NCBI GenBank assembly: GCA_032209605.1
Contig: JASFXZ010000001.1
Coordinates: forward strand, 46,504,619-46,568,618
Length of the DNA: 64,000 nucleotides
Source of the DNA: Mactromeris polynyma
Lineage: Eukaryota > Mollusca > Bivalvia > Venerida > Mactridae
Reading direction: 5' to 3'
Of the stretch, positions 12,001-24,000 are shown piece after piece (positions within the stretch are counted from its first letter, which is position 1; every line of letters starts with the position of its first letter). Both the position numbers and the translations under genes were made by a program. The notes below the pieces were generated by a model. The model made no database searches. It saw only the letters and a list, made by a program, of their open reading frames with translations, and was not told where the DNA came from.

Positions 12001-15000
12001 GATTTGATTGGTTTACACAGCACTGATATATTTGCAAATAGCAAAACCGTGTTAGTACGTCTGCTCCGAAAGATGATTTAATGTTTATAAAGTTTCAGAC
12101 ATTTATGATTTATGAGATAGACCCCTAGTTGCCTATCTACCGTACATCTGTCACAAAACCACTTCAACTTCATATATTTTATCACTAACTTTTTTTTCAT
12201 ACAAATGTTTGCCATAATATGATAGTGTGCAGAATGTCACATTAAGCCATGACTTAGTCATACAATAAATTCAAAGTTCAAATACACAGTTTGTAGACAC
12301 AATTATTTTGTTTGTAAAGGATAGCTATCTAGTATTTGCTGATCATTTTTCGATGTCTGTGCATTATCTTAGTTAATAACATTACAGTTGAATGGTCAAC
12401 TCAATGATTTGGTTGTGAAAATGCAGTGTGTAATAAATCAATATGTTCTGTATGCTTATACCTTAAATTTGGTTTGGCTCAAAATGGCGTTAACTCCATG
12501 GCAAACTTAATATCATGTTTGATGATCAAACATGTTTATACATATTTGAACATGTTTTTTATGCCAATGACCGTGTTGGCTAATCATGTTTCATGAACAT
12601 GTTTGACTGTCAATACATGATCATATAGTTCATATAGCATAAATCATAATCATTTGTGAGAATTGCCCTAAATCAATGTTTAAAAATGTCAGAACATTTC
12701 TAGGCTTTACATTTTTTTATTTGTTTGTTCACAATCAATAAAGGTTGACATCTTGAACATAACTCATTAAAGTCTGCCTTCTTGAACAAAACTCATTAAA
12801 GTTTGACATCTTGAACATAACTCATTAAAGTCTGCCTTCTTGAACAAAACTCATTAAAGTTTGACATCTTGAACATAACTCATCAAAGTCTGCCTTCTTG
12901 AACAAAACTCATTAAAGTTTGACATCTTGAACATAACTCATTGAAATCTGCCATCTTGAACAAAACTCATTAAAGTCTGCCATCTTGAACAAAACACATT
13001 AAAGTTTGACATCTTGAACATAACTCATTAAAGTCTGCCTTCTTGAACAAAACTCATTAAAGTTTGACATCTTGAACATAACTCATTGAAATCTGCCATC
13101 TTGAACAAAACTTATTAAAGTCTGCCATCTTGAACAAAACACATGAAAGTTTGACATTGTGAACAAAACTCATTAAAATCTGCCATCTTGAACAAAACTC
13201 ATTAAAGTCTGCCATCTTGAACAAAACACATGAAAGTTTGACATCGTGAACAAAACTCATTAAAATCTGCCATCTTGAACAAAACTCATTAAAATCTGCC
13301 ATCTTGAACAAAACTCATTAAGGTTTGACATCTTGAACAAAACACATGAAAGTTTGACATCGTGAACAAAACTCATTAAAGTCTGCCATCTTGAACAAAA
13401 CTCATTAAAGTTTGACATCGTGAACAAAACTCATTAAAGTCTGCCATCTTGAACAAAACTCATTAAAGTTTGACATCGTGAACAAAACTCATTAAAGTCT
13501 GCCATCTTGAACAAAACTCATTAAAGTTTGACATCGTGAACAAAACTCATTAAAGTCTGCCATCTTGAACAAAACACATGAAAGTTTGACATCGTGAACA
13601 AAACTCATTAAAGTCTGCCATCTTGAACAAAACTCATTAAAGTTTGACATCGTGAACAAAACTCGTTAAAGTTTGCCATCTTGAACAAAACTCATTAAAG
13701 TTTGACATCGTGAACAAAACTCGTTAAAGTCTGACATCTTGAACAAAACTCATTAAAGTTTGACATCGTGAACAAAACTTGTTAAAGTCTGCCATCTTGA
13801 ACAAAACTCATTAAAGTTTGCCATCGTGAACAAAACTCATTAAAGTTTGACATCGTGAACAAAACTCGTTAAAGTCTGCCATCTTGAACAAAACACATGA
13901 ACGTTTGACATCTTGCACTAAGATCACTGTAATGCTAGTTACCAGAGTTCTGGTGAATGTCTGGCTGCTTCTTGCACTAAACACCCAAGGTATTGTTGTT
14001 TTAAATGTTTATCATTTTTTACAGATATATTGAATGAAGAAGATAATTGTCCTAAGACTGTGAATCGTGATCAAGTTGATACCGATGGTGATGGTGTGGG
14101 TGATGCCTGTGATAATTGTCCCAATATCATCAATCCTGATCAGGTGTGTGAGAATGGGCGTAACCATTAATTTTCTCTCAATTCAAGCTCTGTTGTAACA
14201 TCTGAATGGGCGAAACCATTAATTTTCTCTCAATTCAAGCTCTGTTGTAACATCTGAATGGGCGTAACCATTAATTTTCTCTCAATTCAAGCTCTGTTGT
14301 AAAATCTGAATGGGGTAAAAATGAATTTTCTTTCATTCAAGCTCTGTTGTAACATCTGAATGGGCGTAAAAATGAATTTTCTTTCATTCAAGCTCTGTTG
14401 TAACATCTGAATGGGCGTAAAAATGAATTTTCTTTCACACAAGCTCTGTTGTAACATCTGAATGGGCGTAAAAATGAATTTTCTTTCATTCAAGCTCTGT
14501 TGTAACATCTGAATGGGTGTAAAAATGAATTTTCTTTCATTCAAGCTCTGTTGTAACATCTGAATGGGCGTAAAAATGAATTTTCTTTCATTCAAGCTCT
14601 GTTGTAACATCTGAATGGGCGTAAAAATGAATTTTCTTTCATTCAAGCTCTGTTGTAACATCTGAATGGGCGTAAAAATGAATATTTTTTTTCATTCAAG
14701 CTCTGTTGTAACATCTGAATGGGCGTAAAAATGATTTTTTTTTTTCATTCAAGCTCTGTTGTAACATCTGAATGGGCGTAAAAATTAATTTTCTTTCATT
14801 CAAGCTCTGTGGTATCTATAATATCCTTCAGTTCATTAAATTTATAAGTGTCATGTTCAAATTTTCAAGAATTTTTATCCTGCATATACAATTTATGTTT
14901 AATCATTACATTGCTGTAATTTAAAGTTGAAGCTGACTAAATGCTGGGCCCATATTCACAAACATTTAAGACTGAATCTCAGACTTAGACTTTAAAATTG

Positions 15001-18000
15001 CAAACATTAAATTTACAAGCATTTCGTTTTCATTATACAGTCAAACCTGTGGTAAAGACCACCTGCGAATGAAGACCAATATTGCTAAACCTGTCTGCAA
15101 AGACCACCAATTTTATTTCCCATCAGACCATTTTCAATGATATTTAATCTGTTAATAGAGACTACCTGTAAACAAAGACCACATTTTGCTGTTCACATGG
15201 GTGGTCTTTACAGACAGGTTTGACTGTATTTAAATGGATAAAAAAAAATCCTGAATATTTCTTATTACTCACTCTACACTTTTGCCATGTTTTATCAAGA
15301 TATATTGTGTAACAATAACGTAGGAACAAAATGAAAATGTACCATTTTAAAGTCTAAGTCTGAGATTCAGTCTCAAAACGTTTGTGAATACGGACCCCAG
15401 TGTTGGTGATAAGAAAGTTTTCAGTGTATAAAAATCAGACAGCTGATATGAAAGAATCTGAATGTCAGCTGAAATATATAAATAATAAATATGTGATCTG
15501 AGTGAAAAGACTATTCTCAAGATGTTATGCTCTGACAGGCTCAGATCTTTTCAAATTATCTTAGGTTTGTTGACCAAGAAATAACACTTTTTTATGCACC
15601 CACCAGTTATTACATAATATTGCACTCCTGTTTTGGTGGATTTTATTGCAATGTGAATTATACCCATTGATTTAATAAAGTAGGGGCACCTGTGTCTTAC
15701 TCTTAAATCGTTACATTGTGACAGGAAAGCAAGTCTGTGTTGCTTGTATATATATATAATGTTTTATGTATATTTTCTATAGCTGGACACCGATAGTGAT
15801 CTGTTGGGAGATGCATGTGATAACAATGATGACATGTAAGTATTCATAATTGTGTTAGCAATGCAGTTCATTTATGTCACAGTTAAGACACAAACACAGT
15901 GTGGATTGGAAATGTCTGACATCTAACCCATGTCAGACATTTTTATTAAATAAACGTAGTTAAATAAACAAACTATAAAGTTGTGAAAATGATAATATTA
16001 TTATCATAAAGTTGAACACGGAGCAAAGTCCACAAACCAGCATGCGTCTAAATCAAGTCCTGATAAATATAACATAGTTTTTTTATTACATTTTTACAAT
16101 TTGATAGACTTAAGGAGGTTTTTTTTCTAAGGAAAAAAGAATGCCATCCAAGAAGGTCTTATTTTTACCTGCGCGATGAATAACTTATAACCTTACTACT
16201 TGTATGATGAAGGTTTCATGTCCTTCATGAAAATATGGTTGAATGTAGTACATATATTGATGCCATACTGGTAAGTTCAGCAGTGAGAGATAATCTCCTT
16301 CAAATGAAGGAAGAAATAAGGTATTGGGTAGGTGCCTGCCACAAAGGTCAAAGTCACACCACTTTATGGGACACCGTTCCTAGTTGTGCACATGACATGA
16401 AACACAATGCTTCGATCTATCTCAGTTGTGCTAAAATAAATTTGGGTTTTCATATACAGTGGACTTAGCTCTCATTGGGTCGAACTTGTCAGGATTGACA
16501 AAATTAGTTTGAGTAATGTATGTGTAATTCTAGTCAACCATGTGATTTTTTACTCGGAAAAAGTACACAAGCATTATATATACATACAAACATACAGGAC
16601 AATGCAAATTTACATACTATTTAGGACGTTAAGTACGGCATTGTTTGGGTAAAGAACATGCAATTGAAACCATTCATTCTTCACCTATACATATTTGTGT
16701 GAAAATTGTCATTAGTGTACAAAATGCAGATTGCACTAACAGAACTGAAATATGATATTTTAGTCAAATTTTACTGTGCTGTGTTCTAAAAGAAATTGGG
16801 GGTTGTCACAAAACTGTTGTAACCCCGCTTGGGAAAGATTAGAGGTTACAACATTAAATCCTTGATATTGTTTCTAACAACAGATTTAGCTGTTCAAAAT
16901 GAAGCAATCAGAATGACGAGTCTTGTTTCAGGGACAAAGATGGACATGAGGATTCCATAGATAATTGTCCGAATGTTACAAACGCTGACCAGCGTGATAG
17001 TGACAGAGATGGTGCCGGAGATGCTTGCGATGAAGATGATGATGGTGATGGAATTCCCGATGAAGATGACAATTGTCAATATGTTTTCAACCGTGATCAG
17101 AGAGATAGTAATGGTAAAGACAAATTGTTGGTTTGATGTGTGGGTTGTGTATAGTTGTGTATTGCTGTGTGGGTAATGTATAGTTGTGTATTGCTGTGTG
17201 GGTGGTGTATTGCTGTATATTGCTGTGTGGGGTGGTGTATAGTTGTGTATTGCTTTGTTGGTTGTGTATATTTGTGTATTGCTGTGTGGGTCATGTATAG
17301 TTGTGTATTACTGTGTGGGTTGTGTATTGCTGTGTGGGTGGTGTATAGTTGTGTATTGCTGTGTGGGTTTTGTATAGTTGTGTGGGATATGTATAGTTGT
17401 GTATTGCTGTGTGGGTTGTGTATAGTTGTGTGGGATATGTATAGTTGTGTATTGCTGTGTGGGTTGTGTATAGTTGTGTGGGTTGTGTATAGTTGTGTAT
17501 TGCTGTGTGGGTTGTGTATAGTTGTGTGGGATATGTATAGTTGTGTATTGCTGTGTGGGTTGTGTTTTGCTGTGTGGGTGGTGTATAGTTGTGTATTGCT
17601 GTGTGGGTTGTGTATAGTTGTGTATTGCTGTGTGGGTTGTGTATAGTTGTGTGTTGCTGTGTGGGTTGTGTATAGTTGTGTGGGATGTGTATAGTTGTGT
17701 ATTGCTGTGTGGGTTGTGTATTGCTGTGTGGGTGGTGTATAGTTGTGTATTGCTGTGTGGGTGGTGTATAGTTGTGTATTGCTGTGTGGGTGGTGTATAG
17801 TTGTGTATTGCTGTGTGGGTGGTGTATAGCTGTGTATTGCTGTGTGGGTGGTGTATAGTTGTGAATTGCTGTGTGGGTGGTGTATAGTTGTGTATTGCTG
17901 TGTGGGTTGTGTATAGTTGTGTGTTGCTGTGTGGGTTGTGTATAGTTGTGTGGGATGTGTATAGTTGTGTATTGCTGTGTGGGTTGTGTATTGCTGTGTG

Positions 18001-21000
18001 GGTGGTGTATAGTTGTGTATTGCTGTGTGGGTGGTGTATAGTTGTGTATTGCTGTGTGGGTGGTGTATAGTTGTGTATTGCTGTGTGGGTGGTGTATAGT
18101 TGTGTATTGCTGTGTGGGTGGTGTATAGTTGTGTATTGCTGTGTGGGTGGTGTATAGTTGCTGTGTATTGCTGTGTGGGTGGTGTATAGTTCTGTATTGC
18201 TGTGTGGGTGGTGTATAGTTCTGTATTGCTGTGTGGGTGGTGTATAGTTGTGTATTGCTGTGTGGGTTGTGTATTGCTGTGTGGGATGTGTATAGTTGTG
18301 TATTGCTGTGTGGGTTGTGTATTGCTGTGTGGGTTGTGTATAGTTGTGTGGGATGTGTATAGTTGTGTATTGCTGTGTGGGTTGTGTATTGCTGTGTGGG
18401 TGGTGTATAGTTGTGTATTGCTGTGTGGGTTATGTATAGTTGTGTATTGCTGTGTGGGTTGTGTATAGTTGTGTGTTGCTGTGTGGGTTGTGTATAGTTG
18501 TGTGGGATGTGTATAGTTGTGTATTGCTGTGTGGGTTGTGTATTGCTGTGTGGGTGGTGTATAGTTGTGTATTGCTGTGTGGGTGGTGTATAGTTGTGTA
18601 TTGCTGTGTGGGTGGTGTATAGTTGTGTATTGCTGTGTGGGTGGTGTATAGCTGTGTATTGCTGTGTGGGTGGTGTATAGTTGTGAATTGCTGTGTGGGT
18701 GGTGTATAGTTGTGTATTGCTGTGTGGGTTGTGTATAGTTGTGTGTTGCTGTGTGGGTTGTGTATAGTTGTGTGGGATGTGTATAGTTGTGTATTGCTGT
18801 GTGGGTTGTGTATTGCTGTGTGGGTGGTGTATAGTTGTGTATTGCTGTGTGGGTGGTGTATAGTTGTGTATTGCTGTGTGGGTGGTGTATAGTTGTGTAT
18901 TGCTGTGTGGGTGGTGTATAGTTGTGTATTGCTGTGTGGGTGGTGTATAGTTGTGTATTGCTGTGTGGGTGGTGTATAGTTGCTGTGTATTGCTGTGTGG
19001 GTGGTGTATAGTTCTGTATTGCTGTGTGGGTGGTGTATAGTTGTGTATTGCTGTGTGGGTGGTGTATAGTTGTGTATTGCTGTGTGGGTTGTGTATTGCT
19101 GTGTGGGATGTGTATAGTTGTGTATTGCTGTGTGGGTTGTGTATTGCTGTGTGGGTTGTGTATAGTTGTGTGGGATGTGTATAGTTGTGTATTGCTGTGT
19201 GGGTTGTGTATTGCTGTGTGGGATGTGTATAGTTGTGTATTGCTGTGTGGGTTGTGTATTGCTGTGTGGGTTGTGTATAGTTGTGTGGGATGTGTATAGT
19301 TGTGTATTGCTGTGTGGATTGTGTATTGCTGTGTGGGTGGTGTATAGTTGCTGTGTATTGCTGTGTGGGTGGTGTATAGTTGTGTATTGCTGTGTGGGTG
19401 GTGTATAGTTGTGTATTGCTGTGTGGGTTGTGTATAGTTGTGTGGGATATGTATAGTTGTGTATTGCTGTGTGGGTTGTGTATAGTTGTGTATTGCTGTG
19501 TGGGTCATGTATAGTTGCTGTGTATTGCTGTGTGGGTGGTGTATAGTTGTGTATTGCTGTGTGGGTGGTGTATAGTTGTGTATTGCTGTGTGGGTGGTGT
19601 ATAGTTGTGTATTGCTGTGTGGGTTGTGTATTGCTGTGTGGGTGGTGTATAGTTGTGTATTGCTTTGTTGGTTGTGTATTGCTGTGTGGGTGGTGTATAG
19701 TTGTGTATTGCTGTGTGGGTGGTGTATAGTTGTGTATTGCTGTGTGGGTCATGTATAGTTGTGTATTGCTGTGTGGGTGGTGTATAGTTGTGTATTGCTG
19801 TGTGGGTGGTGTATAGTTGTGTATTGCTGTGTGGGTGGTGTATAGTTGTTTATTGCTGTGTGGGTCATGTATAGTTGTGTATTGCTGTGTGGGTGGTGTA
19901 TAGTTGTGTATTGCTGTGTGGGTGGTGTATAGTTGTGTATTGCTGTGTGGGTCATGTATAGTTGTGTATTGCTGTGTGGGTCATGTATAATTGTGTTTGG
20001 TGCTTCATTCTTGTGGTATATAATTCTTGTATATAAAGGAAACTTTTAGCAATTTTTTTGGCACAAATTCCAATTTTGAAATAATTTTACACAAATGTTC
20101 CATGTTACCAAGATTGTTCAGATAATTCTTTAAATTAATAAACCCCGGCTAAGTGTCATGGTCACTTTCACTGTATGTATGTACTGTTTGTGCTATCAAC
20201 TCAGGGTGAGGAAATCAGGACCATGATAGCCCTCAGTGTGTTTGTTTTATTTGTTTGATAGTTCTTATGAGATATTTGGTCAGTTTGAGTCATGTAGGAC
20301 AGTTAGTTGACCAAATCATTGTTTCTCAGGTATTTAAACCAGCACTTAAACTTCTTCTGCAAGCAATGAAAAAGTTATTCTCGTGCATAAAAGGTGAAGG
20401 AAAATGACTTTTTATGTGATGTAGTCAGTGACATATTGCCACTGAGAACTGACATCTTGCACAGGGTTCAAAACTATTAAATCAACATTGTCAGTTAAGC
20501 GCTCTATTAACGTAACTTACTGGATACGCAAAATTCTTACTCCAATCGGACTATGCAGCCTACTGCAGCAGTTTGACTTATTACATATGATCGTATCTTG
20601 TTATTCGGAGTTGTTGACACTTGTGTAAAATTTTCAGGAAATGGTCGGGGAGATCTTTGTGAGAGTGACACAGATGGAGACGGTTATCCAGATAATTTTG
20701 ATGTGTGTCCGGATAATGGTGACTTATATGCTACGGACTTTAGAGCTTTCCAGACCGTCATACTCGACCCAGTCGGTGATTCTCAGATTGATCCTAACTG
20801 GGTTATCTTAAATGATGTACGTACTGATCAGTTGTTATCTAACACACTTGCATTTATATTGTATCATTGTTGCATTTTTGCACTTTGTAAGTTTCTGTCC
20901 CGTACTTGTAACATACTGAAATCTTAAAGCATGTCAGTGTGGTTTACTACACAGCTCCATATCCTAAGATGGTGGGTTCAAATGTTTCTATGGGTAAAAC

Positions 21001-24000
21001 TTCCATGGTTATCACAATCCATTAATTAGGCACTAGTACTGGTTATAAGAAACACAAAAGCAGGCAACGAGAGTGATTAATATAAGTTGTAATCTCTTGT
21101 TTCACTATTAATGCAAATAATTCCATGGACAGTCCATATAGTTGAATTTCCAGCAGTAAAATACCATGAAGAGCACAGAATAAAATTAAAATTATATATT
21201 GTACTTTATTCATTGTGTAAAAGTCATCTATTACAGGGTGCAGAGATAGTGCAGACGTTAAACAGTGACCCTGGGATAGCTGTCAGTAAGTTTTGTTTCT
21301 TATCATAGTTTATCTAAAATTTAAATAATTATTGATCTGTAAATAAAGCTGATATCTCGAGGGTTTCACTCATAACTGTTGAAGCCCAGTTTTAGTAAAA
21401 AGGGGTTACAGTTATTTTCCACCAAACCCTTGATTCTACTTCTGTGTATTTTAAGGTTACAATGGCTTCAATGGAGTCGACTTCAGTGGAACATTCTTCG
21501 TAAATTCTGATGATGATGACGACTACGCAGGATTTGTATTCAGGTAGTTCACAAAATGTATAGAAATATGTTCATCTCATTTTGTGGAGCAAGAATTAAA
21601 CTAAACAACTTGTTTGCATGTTTTGTGTATCATGTGACTGTGCTTGTAACTTCTTTTACCTTTTTCGGCGTAGCCATACTAACATGGTTTTGCTATTTGC
21701 ATATCACTGTTGTGTAAACCAATCAAATCTTACGTTAACCACCAAGGCAATTTCTCTTCAAACAAATAACGTATGTAACCTTGATGCTGATTGGTTAACC
21801 TTTCAATAAAGGGTATGTTACCTTACCGAATTCCACTGAATTTCGGTGAATTTACCGAAATCTGTTTTGGATCTGGAGTGACCAGCAATCGTAACATCTC
21901 AGCATTTTTTTAATGTTGCACAACAAATCTTAGCCTTCAATTTGCGTGGACCATCTTTTTTCAAGATATTTCTTGTTTGTTATTACCTATGTACCACAGG
22001 ACCAGTCACTGTGGAATTTTCTGTCCAAGTACCTTATAATGTATGTGTATACTTAGACCAGTCACTGTGGGATTTACTGTCCAAGTACCTTATAATGTAT
22101 GTGTATACTTAGACCAGTCACTGTGGAATTTTCTGTCCAAGTACCTTATAATGTATGTGTATACTTAGACCAGTCACTGTGGGATTTACTGTCCAAGTAC
22201 CTTATAATGTATGTGTATACTTAGACCAGTCACTGTGGAATTTTTCTGTCCAAGTACCTTATAATGTATGTGTATACTTAGACCAGTCACTGTGGAATTT
22301 TTCTGTCCAAGTACCTTATAATGTATGTGTATACTTAGACCAGTCACTGTGGAATTTTTCTGTCCAAGTACCTTATAATGTATGTGTATACTTAGACCAG
22401 TCACTGTGGAATTTTTCTGTCCAAGTACCTTATAATGTATGTGTATACTTAGACCAGTCACTGTGGGATTTACTGTCCAAGTACCTTATAATGTATGTGT
22501 ATACTTAGACCAGTCACTGTGGAATTTTTCTGTCCAAGTACCTTATAATGTATGTGTATACTTAGACCAGTCACTGTGGGATTTACTGTCCAAGTACCTT
22601 ATAATGTATGTGTATACTTAGACCAGTCACTGTGGGATTTACTGTCCAAATACCTTATAATGTATGTGTATACTTAGACCATTTTAACTTGCACCTGTAA
22701 TGTTTATAGTATGCTCAGTGGTTCCTTTAGGTGCTGAATCTCTGGATTTTACCATTACCTATAATTCAGAGAAAAATTTGACCCTTCAGCTAGAATCCTT
22801 GGGGTCAACATGTGGCATTTTGGAAATTCCAGGGGTCAAAGAGTCAACTCCAGGGTCAAATGGAACCCCTGATGCACATGTTTATATGGGTCAATTTTAT
22901 GCATAAATTATAATCAACATATCTGTATTAATGTTTGGTTTTCATATTCCATAATCCGTCTTCATTTTGATAATAATATTTGTGTACTACACCTATGTTA
23001 CCTCAATTATTTAATCTTAAACATTACCAGCTATCAAGACAGTGCAAGTTACTACGTAGTGATGTGGAAAAAAGCACGGCAGACATATTGGCACTCGACG
23101 CCATTCCGAGCCGTTGCCGAGCCAGGAATACAACTGAAACTCGTGAAATCTAGCACGGGACCCGGAGAAGTGATGCGGAATGCTTTATGGCACACCGGAA
23201 CTACTGAAGATCAGGTGAAACATTTTTCTGTTTTGTATTTATGCCTTACTTCAGGTTGTTAAACAGTAAGCTGCTTGTTTCAAAATTTCTACCATATTTG
23301 AATAGATATGTGCATATTATATTGGTATACAGATGTGTATATTCTGTTTATTGAATGTATTTGCTAGTATTCAATATTGATTTTGGCCATTCCACATTCC
23401 CTAACAAATGCTTTTTTATCTAAGAGTGACATTTTGAAAGTATTTAAGATATCAAAATTTTATGATAAGGAAAAGTTTCTTGGAAATCTAGATATCTAAT
23501 ATTACTTAAAGTTTCATTTAAAATCTTAAACTGAGTAAAACTGTCCTATATAGACCCTTTTCTTGCATTGCTGCACGCTTGCTTACAGTTATCAAATATG
23601 TCTTAGTAAATTTATTGACTTCCTGAGCTTTCATTCTCTTGGTGATTTTTTTTATAAAACATTGTTTGGTAATTGTCAAGGTTCACATAGTCTTGAAAGT
23701 ACTTGAATTTGTAACAGACAAAAACTCCTTGAAAAGTACTTGAATTTTGATTTTTTTTTTAAATATTCGGTAAATTGCCCTTGAATTTTTCTGCTGCAAA
23801 TAGAAAAGGGATTAAAAATAACAAACATACCAACAATTATGAAAGTGTGAAAAATGACAGCTATTTTCGACAGGGCCTACCGCTGAGTAGACGATACTAT
23901 GGTAATACAGTATGATATGGTAGTCAACAGGTTTTATGCCCTATTAAAGTAATTCTCGCTGTATGTAATTTATCCGTCCTTGAATTTTTTTCAAGAAATT

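Noticed and set aside
14287..14661. Minus-strand repeated-peptide ORF
   Set aside because: Product of a 51-bp (17-codon) minisatellite; no start context, splice signals or conserved domain.
17097..19955. Very long minus-strand ORFs (up to 803 codons, Tyr/Thr/His-rich repeats)
   Set aside because: They are the reverse complement of the 29-bp GT-rich array; absence of stops follows from composition, and all frames repeat with an 87-bp period.
22155..22621. 19-residue-repeat ORFs on both strands
   Set aside because: 57-bp tandem repeat in an intron; open on both strands for the same reason.
22700..22906. 68-codon ORF as an exon
   Set aside because: It is a copy of dispersed repeat E, and thrombospondin phases already join across it.
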